DNA from: JOPF133 sp052144935 | Lineage (GTDB): Bacteria; Acidobacteriota; Terriglobia; Bryobacterales; Bryobacteraceae | DNA: 64,000 nucleotides | Reading direction: 5' to 3' | Assembly: GCA_052144935.1 (NCBI GenBank) | Contig: JBKQPR010000310.1 | Span: 22,054 to 86,053 of the forward strand | Part shown: one piece after another, positions 55,874 to 64,000 of the stretch | How positions within the stretch are numbered: position 1 is the stretch's first letter | How the letters are laid out: each line of letters starts with the position of its first letter | Notes under the pieces: model-generated | Database searches by the model: none | What the model saw: the letters and a program-made list of their open reading frames with translations, nothing else | What the model was told of the DNA's origin: nothing | Translations under genes and position numbers: made by a program

Positions 55874-56641
55874 CTACTCCACTCCTTTTTTCTTCGCCCG
55901 CAGCGGAATCCTCAGGTGGAAGGTGGTCCCGTGTCCCCATCTGCTCTCGAAGCCGATGGAGCCGCCGTGCTGTTCCGTCACGATCCGCCGCACAATCAAC
56001 AGGCCGAGACCCGTGCCGGCGCCTACCGGCTTGGTCGTGAATCCCTGCTTCAGCACTTTCGCCTGGTCCTCTTCGCGAATTCCTTGCCCCGTGTCGGCAA
56101 TCCAGATATGCACCGCATCGCCCTCGAGGCGCGTGCCGGCGGTAATCTTGCCGTTTCCGTCAATCGCCTGGCCCGCATTCGTGGCGAGGTTCAGGATGGC
56201 CTGGCTCAGCAGGTGCGGATGGCATTCCACCTCGGGCACCGGCCCGAAATCCGTTTCCACCGCGACGCGCCCGCGGAACCCCGTTTTCGCCAGTTGCAGG
56301 GCACTGTCGACGATCTCGTTCACGTTGACACGGCGCCACTCCGGATCGGGTACGCGGCCGGCGGTCTTCAAACTGCGGACCAGCCGGCTGATGAGATCCC
56401 CGGCAATCTGGTCGATGCGCGCCAACTCGCGGCATTTCGACACCAGCTCTCCGACCCGCTCGGGCGAAGACTCCGCCACGGCTTGCTCGATGCGCTCGAG
56501 GAGGCGCAACTCCACGTCCCGGTTGGAAAGAATGGTGCCGATCGGTGCGCTCAGTTCGTGGGCCACGCCGGCCAGCAGAAGGCCCAGCGCGGCCTGCCGC
56601 TCCAGTTCGAGCAATTGCTCTTCCTGAATGTCAACGTTCAC
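55874..56641 (-). CDS. soluble histidine kinase
   Basis: A 255-residue protein without membrane segments. It consists of a short N-terminal helix, HisKA-like dimerisation with phospho-His H28 in LLAGVAHELSAPIGTIL, then HATPase: N box in AILNLATNAGQAI, G1 in IWIADTGQGI, G2 in GAGTGLGLLIVRRIV. As there is no sensor domain, input may come from the adjacent cyclic-nucleotide-binding protein. It pairs with the response regulator 1 base downstream. Confidence 0.9.
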   Translation of the reverse strand: MNVDIQEEQLLELERQAALGLLLAGVAHELSAPIGTILSNRDVELRLLERIEQAVAESSPERVGELVSKCRELARIDQIAGDLISRLVRSLKTAGRVPDPEWRRVNVNEIVDSALQLAKTGFRGRVAVETDFGPVPEVECHPHLLSQAILNLATNAGQAIDGNGKITAGTRLEGDAVHIWIADTGQGIREEDQAKVLKQGFTTKPVGAGTGLGLLIVRRIVTEQHGGSIGFESRWGHGTTFHLRIPLRAKKKGVE

Positions 56642-56659
56642 TGCCCAAAACCTCGCGGC

Positions 56660-57082
56660 TCATTGCCCAACCAGCTTGCGGAACCGTTTTACCAGGGTAG
56701 TGAACACCACCGTGGTGATCTCCACATTATCGGAAAGCAGCTCGTAGAAGTCGTCGCGGCCGATCCGCAGCAACCGCGTATCTTCGAGGGTAGTGGCGGT
56801 CACCGGCATCGGCTCGCTGTCGAACAGGGCCCAGGCGCCCAGAACGTCGTTCTCTCCGGCCGTGTGGATCTCCACGCCGTCCTTTGCCAGCGACACGGCG
56901 CCGTCGAGCACCACAAACAGCGCGTCCAGCGGCTTGCCCGGATCGAGCACCACCTTCCCCGGAGCCAGGCGCACCTCCGTGGCAATCGAAGCGATGCGCG
57001 CCAGTTGATCGGGCTGCAATCCGTGCAACAGATCCACCCCCTCCAGCGCGATTACCTTCTCGACGATGTTCAGCTCCGCCAT
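56660..57082 (-). CDS. cyclic-nucleotide-binding domain protein
   Basis: A 140-residue protein starting MAELNIVEKVIALEGVDLLH (ATG 57082, GGGAGG upstream). It has the cNMP/CRP-type beta roll: IATEVRLAPGKVVLDPGKPL, LDGAVSLAKDGVEIHTAG, VLGAWALFDSEPMPVTATTL and LLRIGRDDFYELL. The phosphate-binding cassette (usually FGExAL..RxA) reads LGAWALFDSEPMPVTA, lacking the key Glu/Arg, so nucleotide binding is doubtful. There is no DNA-binding domain. It is 13 bases downstream of the transporter gene and 18 upstream of the kinase gene, all one operon. Confidence 0.88.
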   Translation of the reverse strand: MAELNIVEKVIALEGVDLLHGLQPDQLARIASIATEVRLAPGKVVLDPGKPLDALFVVLDGAVSLAKDGVEIHTAGENDVLGAWALFDSEPMPVTATTLEDTRLLRIGRDDFYELLSDNVEITTVVFTTLVKRFRKLVGQ

Positions 57083-57095
57083 AGGTTCCTCCCGT

Positions 57096-59765
57096 TCAGG
57101 CCAGCGCCGCAGCGGCGGCGCGCGCCACCGCAACGGTCTCCTGTCCGGCACGCTCACCCGCCCGGGCGATGTCCCCGGCCAAGCCTCTGAGCTTCAACTC
57201 CGCGGCGGCCGCGATGGCGCACACGGCGAGCCAGGAGTCGCCGGAAAGGAGCAGCTCCCGAACCGCGGTTTCGAGGGATTTCGGGTGGATATGGAGCAGA
57301 TCCCGCGCGTGCGTAGAAAGGCGGTCGGGGGAGTCGAGCAGCGGCATGACCAGGCGTTTGAGCTCGCGTTCCAGCAGGCTGTCGAGATAGTCGTGGGCCG
57401 GTGTCACGCGCTCCGGGTTGCCGGATTCGAGGGCCAGGTACGCGTTGTAAATTTCGTCCGGCGAGTACCGCAGACCGAGCAGCCGGAACAGACGTTCCGT
57501 GGACTGCCGCACGCGGTACTCCAGCGTCCGCGCCAACAATGCCGAGGCGGTCCCCGGCCGCGCCGCGTCGCGCAACGGCGCAAGCTGTGCGTGCAGGTGG
57601 AAGCACTCGGTGACCTCGTGCACGATGTGCTGGTTGATGGGCGGAGCGGGGAACTGGAGGTGCGGAGCGGACCGGCGCAGGCGGTTCAGCGCCTTGAGGA
57701 CGGCGGTACGGACGGCGGGATCGGGGAGGCCCAGGGAACCGATCAGTACGTCGACACTGCGCTGATCGGGGATCAGGCGGAGCACCCGCGGGATCTGCCG
57801 CCGGACGGCCAGCGGCGCATTGCGATCCGCCAGTATGTCGCCGAGCGAGCCGCATACCCTGGTTCCGTACGCCGCCAGCGACTCGATAGCCGCCCCCCGC
57901 ACCACGTGATCGGCCAGGCGACTCACGATCTGTTCGAAAAAGATGCGGTCTCCGATCTTTCCGGCCGACCGGCATGCCGCGGAGGCCACCAGCGGATCGC
58001 GGTCGTCCAGAAGCCGCCGCAGTACCCCGCCGGCATCCCGGGCATCGAGGCCGATGGCATACGCCGCCAGCGCGCGCCTCGAGGCATCTCCATCGGCTGC
58101 GGCACGCTCCACCCACGCGGCGGTCACCGGACCGTCGGGCGACACGGCCAGGAGATACGCCAGAGCAGCCTGTTGTTCGCGCGCCGCTCCCGGCGATTCG
58201 AGCGCCCGCGAAGCTGGCTCCACCAGCCCGGCGTAACGCGCTGACGTGGCCACTTCGTACGCCTTGGTCCGGCACTCCGCGCTGTCATACCGCACCAGCG
58301 ATTCGACGCGCGGCCCAATGTCGTAGCCCGGCACATCCGCCAGCAGTCCGAGGGCGTACGCCGCCTGCCGCGGTGTCCCCTCCGCAAGGGTCTTTTCCAA
58401 CAGTTCGACCGTCTCGGCCCCGGCCACCGTAATGCGCGCGTCCTGGAGATCGAGCCGCCGCGACTCCAGGCGCCGGCGGATGGTGGCCAGGTATTCCTTT
58501 CCCGCCCGGACCGAAAGCAGAATCCACAGAATGGAGATGCAGAAGATCATCGCCGAAATACGCCTCAGGTTGGGGTGCTTGGGATCTTTCTCGATCAATG
58601 CCGTGTAGGCCAGTAGAACCATGGCGCCCAGGCCCCGTCCGAAACGATCCATGAAGATATCGACGAAGGCCTTGGTACGGTTCTTCAGGTCCGTGGGCAA
58701 GGGCAGGTAAAGCAGCTCGGTCCCGGTCTTGTTGAAGGAATAGCGGGTGGCGGCTTCGGAGAGGCGCATGGCCGAGGCCGCCACCAGTTTAGGCACGAAC
58801 ATCACCACGGCCGAGGTGATAGCGATCACCACCGGCATGACCTGCAAGGTCCCGCCCACCCCCATGTACCGGACGATCAGAGAGGTCAGAAAGAACTGCA
58901 TCATAAAGCTGACCAGGTTCAGGTAAAGGCCGTAGAAGCTGCCGAGGAAAGCGGTGAGTTCTTTGGGGTTGTGGTAAGCCGCCTTGGCCATGGCGCTGAA
59001 TTGAAACTGCACCATGAGGTCGACGATGTACGTGATGGTAATAATCCCCATGATGACTTGCAGGTGCCGATGCCGGCGAATGCCCGAGACGATGTCCTTG
59101 AACGCGAAGTGCTCATCGGCATGGCCGGCGCGGACCGCCGACAGGTTCACGTTCTTCTGGGCGGCCACCACGCGGACGCAGGCATAGGCCAGCAGGACCA
59201 TGACCGCCGTGGCGAGCAGGAGATCGCGCGGCTCCATCACCTTGGCCAGGCGGGCCGTGAATTCACCGCCAAAGGCCGCGCCGGCTACCAGGCTGAGGCC
59301 CAACAGACTATAGAGCCGCTTGGCCTCCCGCGAATCGAAGATGTTAGCCGCTACCAGCCAGGCTTGGGACACTGTCACGATGCTGAACATGCTGACCCAG
59401 ATATTGAACACGTACAGCATCCAGCCGAAATTGAATTGCAGCATCCACCAGATCGCCAGCAGGCAGACCACGGTAATGGCGGTCGACCAGTTCACCGCGG
59501 CCGCCAGCGACGAGCGAACCGCCACCCGGGTGTACGCGTATGCGACCAGCCCGCCCACGATGGCGATGAGCACGTAGAGAGGGGGAACCTGGTCGATATC
59601 GAATTTGCTCAGGAAAAGCGCCTGCGAAAGAGGCTTCAAGATGTAGTACGCGAACAGCACACAAGTCATGTGCAGCGCCATAAACAGAGTGCGCACACCT
59701 TCACCGGGGCGCACGTCATACACGTTTCGCCAGAACAGCCGGACTCGTCGCATGAAGTCTTTCAT
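57096..59765 (-). CDS. nucleotide-transporter-like membrane protein with HEAT repeats
   Basis: An 889-residue protein (ATG 59765). Residues ~1-420 contain about 12 membrane helices with a pattern like the ATP/ADP (Npt/Tlc) transporters and MFS proteins: YDVRPGEGVRTLFMALHMTCVLFAYYILKPL, LFLSKFDIDQVPPLYVLIA and FNKTGTELLYLPLPTDLKNRTKAFVDIFMDRFGRGLG. The C-terminal ~460 residues are HEAT-type helical repeats (RQAAYALGLLADVP, RALAAYAIGLDARDAGGVLRRLL, DPLVASAACRSAGKIG). Such fusions occur outside the intracellular parasites that use Npt for energy theft, so the substrate here is open. It is the first gene of the minus-strand signalling run. Confidence 0.82.
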   Translation of the reverse strand: MKDFMRRVRLFWRNVYDVRPGEGVRTLFMALHMTCVLFAYYILKPLSQALFLSKFDIDQVPPLYVLIAIVGGLVAYAYTRVAVRSSLAAAVNWSTAITVVCLLAIWWMLQFNFGWMLYVFNIWVSMFSIVTVSQAWLVAANIFDSREAKRLYSLLGLSLVAGAAFGGEFTARLAKVMEPRDLLLATAVMVLLAYACVRVVAAQKNVNLSAVRAGHADEHFAFKDIVSGIRRHRHLQVIMGIITITYIVDLMVQFQFSAMAKAAYHNPKELTAFLGSFYGLYLNLVSFMMQFFLTSLIVRYMGVGGTLQVMPVVIAITSAVVMFVPKLVAASAMRLSEAATRYSFNKTGTELLYLPLPTDLKNRTKAFVDIFMDRFGRGLGAMVLLAYTALIEKDPKHPNLRRISAMIFCISILWILLSVRAGKEYLATIRRRLESRRLDLQDARITVAGAETVELLEKTLAEGTPRQAAYALGLLADVPGYDIGPRVESLVRYDSAECRTKAYEVATSARYAGLVEPASRALESPGAAREQQAALAYLLAVSPDGPVTAAWVERAAADGDASRRALAAYAIGLDARDAGGVLRRLLDDRDPLVASAACRSAGKIGDRIFFEQIVSRLADHVVRGAAIESLAAYGTRVCGSLGDILADRNAPLAVRRQIPRVLRLIPDQRSVDVLIGSLGLPDPAVRTAVLKALNRLRRSAPHLQFPAPPINQHIVHEVTECFHLHAQLAPLRDAARPGTASALLARTLEYRVRQSTERLFRLLGLRYSPDEIYNAYLALESGNPERVTPAHDYLDSLLERELKRLVMPLLDSPDRLSTHARDLLHIHPKSLETAVRELLLSGDSWLAVCAIAAAAELKLRGLAGDIARAGERAGQETVAVARAAAAALA

Positions 59766-59794
59766 GATACAACACACGGCCTGTCCGCGGTATA

Positions 59795-61090
59795 GTGATT
59801 CGTATGCGCTGGGCCCGAGTTCGGGATTGGCTCCTGCCGGGCGGCTTGGAGCGCGACGAGGGTTTCCGCCAGGAGATTTTCTCCGCGAGCTATCGCGGGG
59901 CGCGGGTGGTGGCGGGCGCCGAAGCGGTGGTGGCGATCGTCGCCCTTGCCGGCATGACCCCTCGCCAAACCGCCTTCGCGATCCTCCTGTTTGCGGTAAT
60001 CACCTTCGGAGTGGCCAGCCTGTTAGTGGCCTATCCGTACAACCGCCTGCTGGCGGGTGTCTCCTCGTGCGCCGCCGCGGCCGTCGCCGTCCGCTCCATG
60101 CTCGCCGGCGCCAGCGCCGATTTCGCTCTCGGAAGCGCCACCTTTCTGATGCTGGCCGCCGCGACTGCCGTGCCGCTGCTGCCAGTCCAGTGCCTCTTGA
60201 TGGGCGCCATCGTATTCGCCGCCAGTCTGGGTTGCGGCCATTGGTTGTTCTTCGCCATGCTGGCGCTGGCGGCCGCGTCCATCAGCGCGACTCTCTACGC
60301 CCAACGCCGCATGTATTACCGCTTATACCTGGACACGCTCCAGACCTCGGCCGAGCTGCGCGAGTTCCAGTCGCAGGCGATGCGGGCGGAGAGTTCGGGC
60401 ACCATGATGCGACTGATGGCGGCGTTGGCGCACGAGCTGAGTTCGCCCGCTGGCGCGCTCTCGAGCGGGATCGAGACTCTGCTCTCGGTGTCCGCCCGCC
60501 AGGCCCAGGTGTCTCCCGAGGGCCAGCAGCGGTTGCTGGGCGTGCAGGCGGAATTACGCCGCTCGCTCCAGGATTCGCTCGAACGGCTGCGGAAAACCGT
60601 CAATCGCATCCAACGCCTGACCAATTTCGACGAAGCCGTTACCCAGCAGGCCAATCTGAACGATCTGGTGAACGAGGCAGTCGAATTGATGAAGCCGCAG
60701 AGCCCCCAGGGCACACGCTTCGACCTCGATCTCGGCCCCGTGCCGAACGTCAACTGCCGGCCGCAGCGGCTCATCGCCGTTCTCTGCAACTTGCTCTCCA
60801 ACTCCATCCAGGCGCTCAATGGCGAAGGCCGGATCGCCGTTTCCACCGTGCTGCGCGATTCCCTGCTGGAGTTGAGGATCGAAGATAACGGATGCGGCAT
60901 CCCCGCCGGGCAACTGGCCCACATTTTCGATCCTCGTTTCCAGGTGGCCGATGGTCGCGTTTCAACCGGTAACTGGAGCCTGTTTACGTCGCGTCAGTAT
61001 GTCAAGGAGCACGGCGGCGACATCTGCATTCAGAGTCAGGAGGGAAAAGGAACCACTGTATGTCTCACATTGCCATCTACATCATCGTGA
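59795..61090 (+). CDS. membrane histidine kinase
   Basis: A 431-residue protein (GTG 59795; ATG 59804 is an alternative). Residues ~35-170 hold five or six hydrophobic helices as sensor (VVAGAEAVVAIVALAG, TAFAILLFAVITFGVASLLV, CGHWLFFAMLALAAASISA). Then come HisKA with H213 in ALAHELSSPAGAL and HATPase (LCNLLSNSIQAL, IEDNGCGIP). The G2 box is weak (RVSTGNWSLFTSRQYV replaces GxGLGL), so ATP-lid function may be altered. It diverges from the transporter gene with only 29 bases between, and overlaps the phosphatase gene by 31. Confidence 0.88.
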   Translation: MIRMRWARVRDWLLPGGLERDEGFRQEIFSASYRGARVVAGAEAVVAIVALAGMTPRQTAFAILLFAVITFGVASLLVAYPYNRLLAGVSSCAAAAVAVRSMLAGASADFALGSATFLMLAAATAVPLLPVQCLLMGAIVFAASLGCGHWLFFAMLALAAASISATLYAQRRMYYRLYLDTLQTSAELREFQSQAMRAESSGTMMRLMAALAHELSSPAGALSSGIETLLSVSARQAQVSPEGQQRLLGVQAELRRSLQDSLERLRKTVNRIQRLTNFDEAVTQQANLNDLVNEAVELMKPQSPQGTRFDLDLGPVPNVNCRPQRLIAVLCNLLSNSIQALNGEGRIAVSTVLRDSLLELRIEDNGCGIPAGQLAHIFDPRFQVADGRVSTGNWSLFTSRQYVKEHGGDICIQSQEGKGTTVCLTLPSTSS

Positions 61091-62214
61091 ACCGCGCGCG
61101 TCTGCGGGCGGCCGCTCTACGAGTTTTGCTTGTGCCTCTGCTGATCCTCTGGCTGCTGGCGGCGCCGGCGCTGGCGGCGCAGGCCGAATGGACCGGGGTC
61201 GAACGCGTCGTAGCCGTGGGCGATGTTCACGGCGACTTCGACGGCTTTGTCGAGGTGCTGCGCTCCGCCGGGGTTATCAACGAGAAGGACCGCTGGATCG
61301 GTGGCAAGACACACCTGGTGCAGGTCGGCGACGTGCCGGACCGCGGCCCCGCAACCAAAAAGGTGATGGACCTCCTGATGGCGCTGGAGAAAGAGGCAGC
61401 CAAAGCGGGAGGACAGGTCCACGCGCTGATCGGCAATCACGAAGCCATGAACATGTACGGCGACCTTCGCTATACCACTCCCGCTGATTTCGCCGCCTTC
61501 CGCGCCGGCGACTCCGAGCAGGTTCGTGCCCTTTTCTGGGAGCAGGAAATCAGAGCGATGCCCTCTCCGCCCGACGCTGCCGCCCGCAAGAAGTGGGAAG
61601 CCGAGCATCCGCTCGGCTGGGTTGAACAGCGCATCCAGTTCGGACCCAAGGGCACGTACGGCAAATGGATCCGCTCCCATGACACGATCGTCAAGATCAA
61701 CGATGCGATTTACCTGCACGGCGGAATCAGCCCGCGCTGCGCGACCATGCCGCTGAGCCAGATCAACGAGACCATCGCCGCGGAGCTTGGCGACGTCACC
61801 AAGATCAAGGACGGAAGCCTGGTCACGGCTGAGGATGGGCCGCTCTGGTATCGTGGTCTGGCGCAAGACGAGGGCGACGCCATCGAGGCTCACGTCAACA
61901 AGGTGCTGGCCAGTTACGGGGTCAAGCGCATCGTCATCGGCCACACCCCGACGGCGGGCGCCGTAATCCCCCGTTTCGATGGCAAAGTCGTTCAAATCGA
62001 CGTTGGGCTCTCCGCCGTATATGGCGGCCACCGCGCCTGTCTTCTGTGGGAGGACGGCCGGTTCTACGCGGTTCACCGGGGGGAAAAAATCCCTCTCCCC
62101 GGTAACGCCGATCTCATGACTTATTTGAAGAAGGCGTTGTCCCTCGAGCCGGCCGGATCTCAGCTCGCCAAGTATGTCGCCGAAGTGGAGGCTGGGCTGG
62201 CCCGGCCCAAATGA
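61060..62214 (+). CDS. exported PPP-type (Shewanella-like) phosphatase
   Basis: A 384-residue protein with signal peptide (LRVLLVPLLILWLLAAPALAAQ). Calcineurin-like/PPP metal motifs: VAVGDVHGDFDGF, VQVGDVPDRGPAT, LIGNHEAMNMYG, YLHGGISPRCA and IVIGHTPTAGAV, all intact. These are typical of Shewanella-like protein phosphatases, which dephosphorylate Ser/Thr or Tyr. The signal peptide places it in the periplasm. The 31-base overlap with the histidine kinase gene implies coupled expression. Confidence 0.9.
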   Translation: MSHIAIYIIVNRARLRAAALRVLLVPLLILWLLAAPALAAQAEWTGVERVVAVGDVHGDFDGFVEVLRSAGVINEKDRWIGGKTHLVQVGDVPDRGPATKKVMDLLMALEKEAAKAGGQVHALIGNHEAMNMYGDLRYTTPADFAAFRAGDSEQVRALFWEQEIRAMPSPPDAAARKKWEAEHPLGWVEQRIQFGPKGTYGKWIRSHDTIVKINDAIYLHGGISPRCATMPLSQINETIAAELGDVTKIKDGSLVTAEDGPLWYRGLAQDEGDAIEAHVNKVLASYGVKRIVIGHTPTAGAVIPRFDGKVVQIDVGLSAVYGGHRACLLWEDGRFYAVHRGEKIPLPGNADLMTYLKKALSLEPAGSQLAKYVAEVEAGLARPK

Positions 62215-62410
62215 CCCGGCCTCACTGGATGCCGTGGCCAATTGACGGCGGCCGCGAAGACGACCGCCGCGAAGACAACCGCTCCTCATTGCCTGGCGGC
62301 CAACCTGGGCCATACGCGATCAGGGCAATTCTCGCCTCCGATCCCGATCCCGTTCGGCCGATTTGGGGAACCGGTGCATGGACGCCCGGCAAAGGAGGAG
62401 CGGTCCTACT
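62215..62410. other. gene-free gap with a short tandem duplication
   Basis: GCCGCGAAGACGACC is repeated directly as GCCGCGAAGACAACC near 62250-62282. No gene is seen. Confidence 0.5.
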
Positions 62411-62767
62411 CTACTGGTTTTCGCGGTAGACGCACGTAGTTGCCTCCAACTGCGTCTTAGCGTTGACCGGGCCGGAGCAGGAGATGTAGTAGCCTTCCTT
62501 CACCTGATCCATCGTACCCGGCTTGTTATCGTTGCTGTGCCCATACAGGAACTTGGTATTGCCGCTGTACACCACAATCCGATTGACATTACCCTTGGCG
62601 ACGGTGATGGCGGACGTGCTCTTGTCGATCATATGGACTCGGCCTTGAATGTTCATGACCTTCGGCGGCTTCGGCGGCTTGCTTTGTGCGCCCAAGTTGA
62701 AGGCCAGAACCAAGCCGAAAAGGATCCCTAAACATGGACCCGTCAAACCTGAAAACTTTACTCGCAT
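62411..62767 (-). CDS. small secreted protein of unknown function
   Basis: A 118-residue protein starting MRVKFSGLTGPCLGILFGLV (ATG 62767) with a very good ribosome site (AAGGAGCTACGA). After the signal peptide (ending near LGAQSK) and a KPPKPPK linker comes a small beta domain: VMNIQGRVHMIDKSTSAITV, NRIVVYSGNTKFLYG and QVKEGYYISCSGPV..TQLEATTCVYRE. The strand order resembles DUF5666-type OB-like domains that follow 'G.V..id....itv' repeats. Two Cys at the C-terminus may pair. The function is unknown. Confidence 0.75.
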   Translation of the reverse strand: MRVKFSGLTGPCLGILFGLVLAFNLGAQSKPPKPPKVMNIQGRVHMIDKSTSAITVAKGNVNRIVVYSGNTKFLYGHSNDNKPGTMDQVKEGYYISCSGPVNAKTQLEATTCVYRENQ

Positions 62768-63622
62768 TCGTAGCTCCTTAGAGTGAAATCGCGTGCTCAA
62801 TGATTCTATCCCAATCCTCGGCGCTCGGCAAGAATCACCATTTGCGCATTTGCGCTCGGTCAAAGTGACCCACACCAAGAACACGATTTGGCGCAGGGCA
62901 AGGGCGGGAAAACGCGAACGTCACGTCCTCTTCTTCCGGTAACCCCTTTCTTTTTCCCTTTACCAGTTTGTTTTCCCTCCGGCCCAAGGCGTTTGTCGCG
63001 GCATTTGGTACGGGCCAAATTGCACCATCCCCGGTGCAGCGATGGGTCGATTTTGGCGGGCAAACCTGGGTTTTTTCTCGCGAGCGCCGAAGATCCCAAT
63101 GACGCAGGCTGGGGGCCGGAGCAGTACGGGCGGCCGGAAAGCAGGTATCCTGTCGAAAAACTCGGCAGTGGCAGGCTGGAGACTTTCTCATACGCGATCT
63201 CTATCGTTCACGAGCGATGAACCGGGCGGTTCACCGAGAACGCGCCCCTCTTCCAAAGCCCAACTGGCGGTGCGGCGGCTGGGCCAGTCGAAAATCACGC
63301 CACTTCCGGGGACCAGGGCCACAAATCCCTTCCTCTCGCCCGACTGGGGGGCCTTCTTCGGCAGTGGGATATCAAGCAGTGGGATATCAAAAAGATTGCC
63401 GTGGAAGGCGGCACTCCAAGTGACGCTCTGCGACGCCTCGATGATTTTGTGGGGCGCCGCCGAGCCGGACGAGGGGTAAGGCGAACCCGGAGTGTACCCG
63501 GAGGCCGTCAGCTTCGCTTCGCTGCGCCGCTGTGCACGTGCTGAAACCACGGACTCTCACATCCGGCTGCGATTGAATTGCGGGGGACTCCCGCGCACGT
63601 TTATCCCCCCTGGAGAACAATC
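62768..63622. other. gene-free region, probably decayed
   Basis: Frames here are low-complexity and carry neither ribosome sites nor recognisable motifs. A direct repeat of 15 bases, GCAGTGGGATATCAA, occurs twice in tandem at about 63361-63391. Base composition is less even than in neighbouring genes (T-rich run at about 62940-62975). Confidence 0.45.
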
Positions 63623-63910
63623 GTGAATACGGGACCCTCATTCGGTCTGCAATCCGCCTCGGTTTGGCCGGAGTTGCGCTTGCCCGGAAAGCTGTACCAG
63701 ATCGGATCTCCGGATTTGTGAAAAGCGCCGATAAAGTCAAAATGACGATCGAGATGCCATGCGGACGAATGCCGTTGTCCGCCAGATCATGTACGACGCC
63801 AACGCCAAATTCACACCGCAGGGCAAGCCGGGCACGGCCGACGATCTCCAAGGAAGATCTCAGGATCGTCGCACTAGCCTGGATTTCCACGGACAAGAAT
63901 TCCCCTAAGA
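63623..63910 (+). pseudogene. possible decayed coding region
   Basis: A GTG at 63623 with GGAG upstream opens a 33-codon frame that stops at 63721. In the next ~190 bases, protein-like sequence moves between frames: SADKVKMTIEMP (about 63724-63759), then NAVVRQIMYDANAKFTPQGK in another frame (about 63769-63830), then KEDLRIVALAWIS in the first (about 63860-63898). Joined, these would read as one protein, which suggests two or more frameshifts in a dead gene. The family is not recognised. Confidence 0.35.
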
Positions 63911-64000
63911 TTTAGGACTGCGCGATCCGTTATAGGTAGTCAGCCGCAACTTCAAACCGTTCCACCAAGGGACAGCGACAGGTTTGTCAAACAGTCCGGA

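Noticed and set aside
63460..63600. Group II intron domain V-like hairpins (GAGCCGGA..., GCAGCCGGATGTGAGAGTCC)
   Set aside because: The catalytic AGC triad and the GNRA-capped stem cannot be drawn, and there is no reverse transcriptase gene.

Overview
The window is one contiguous, GC-rich bacterial segment. It looks like an Acidobacteriota genome of the Bryobacterales/Solibacter type. This is inferred from gene content rather than from a marker gene: secreted DUF1080 paralogues, a Ser/Thr kinase with a TPR tail, Tat-exported sugar-acid enzymes, a secreted carboxypeptidase-regulatory-like protein, a nucleotide-transporter-like protein with HEAT repeats, many small toxin-antitoxin loci and several families of palindromic repeats. 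No rRNA, tRNA, CRISPR array, transposase or integrase was found.

Layout. (1) 1-8750: two tandem Nif3-like genes, then a GH95 alpha-L-fucosidase gene on the minus strand that is cut in two by about 4.86 kb of unrelated DNA (3550-8412). The inserted piece carries the 3' half of a fabG-type gene, a receptor-like Ser/Thr kinase, a small anchored Cys-rich protein and the 3' half of a TPR gene. Both of its ends lie inside genes. (2) 8915-17537: a plus-strand sugar/organic-acid group: unknown protein, DUF362, secreted unknown, lactonase, L-lactate permease, exported UxuA-like protein and ThuA. (3) 17558-21172: small antitoxin/toxin genes, a DUF1080 gene with a stray fragment of itself nearby, and a truncated haemoglobin-ankyrin fusion gene with a frameshift. 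(4) 21372-34748: a 13-kb respiratory cluster: Rrf2 regulator with three Cys, CcoS-like protein, Rieske protein, cytochrome b, seven-haem cytochrome c, CcoN, CcoO, two small membrane proteins, a flavin/Fe-S oxidoreductase, a TauE/SafE-like protein, CcoG, a small membrane protein and a CcoI-type copper ATPase. (5) 34786-45130: housekeeping and mixed genes (acyltransferase-like protein, argD, HEPN pair, second DUF1080, HTH protein, degenerate alkaline-phosphatase-fold protein, pyrD, an ArsR/SRPBCC pair with clear operators). (6) 45388-55303: cysK with an adjacent Rrf2/CymR-like regulator, a broken PIN toxin, a CusF-like copper lipoprotein, an O-antigen-ligase-like protein, a TlpA-like thioredoxin, a hydrolase, a monohaem lipoprotein, and vapBC with its operator. 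(7) 55393-62214: two-component proteins, a cyclic-nucleotide-binding protein, the transporter/HEAT protein and a PPP-type phosphatase. (8) 62215-64000: one small secreted protein and apparently decayed DNA.

How it works together. The respiratory cluster reads as a self-contained quinol-to-oxygen chain with its own copper supply, Fe-S regulator and assembly factors. There is no separate CcoP; the heptahaem cytochrome is the obvious candidate to link the Rieske/cytochrome b part to the cbb3 core. The 8.9-17.5 kb group suggests uptake and processing of lactate and sugar acids. Four families of palindromic elements recur between genes. They sometimes enter coding sequence: inside the copper ATPase, and at the C-termini of the heptahaem cytochrome and a small membrane protein.
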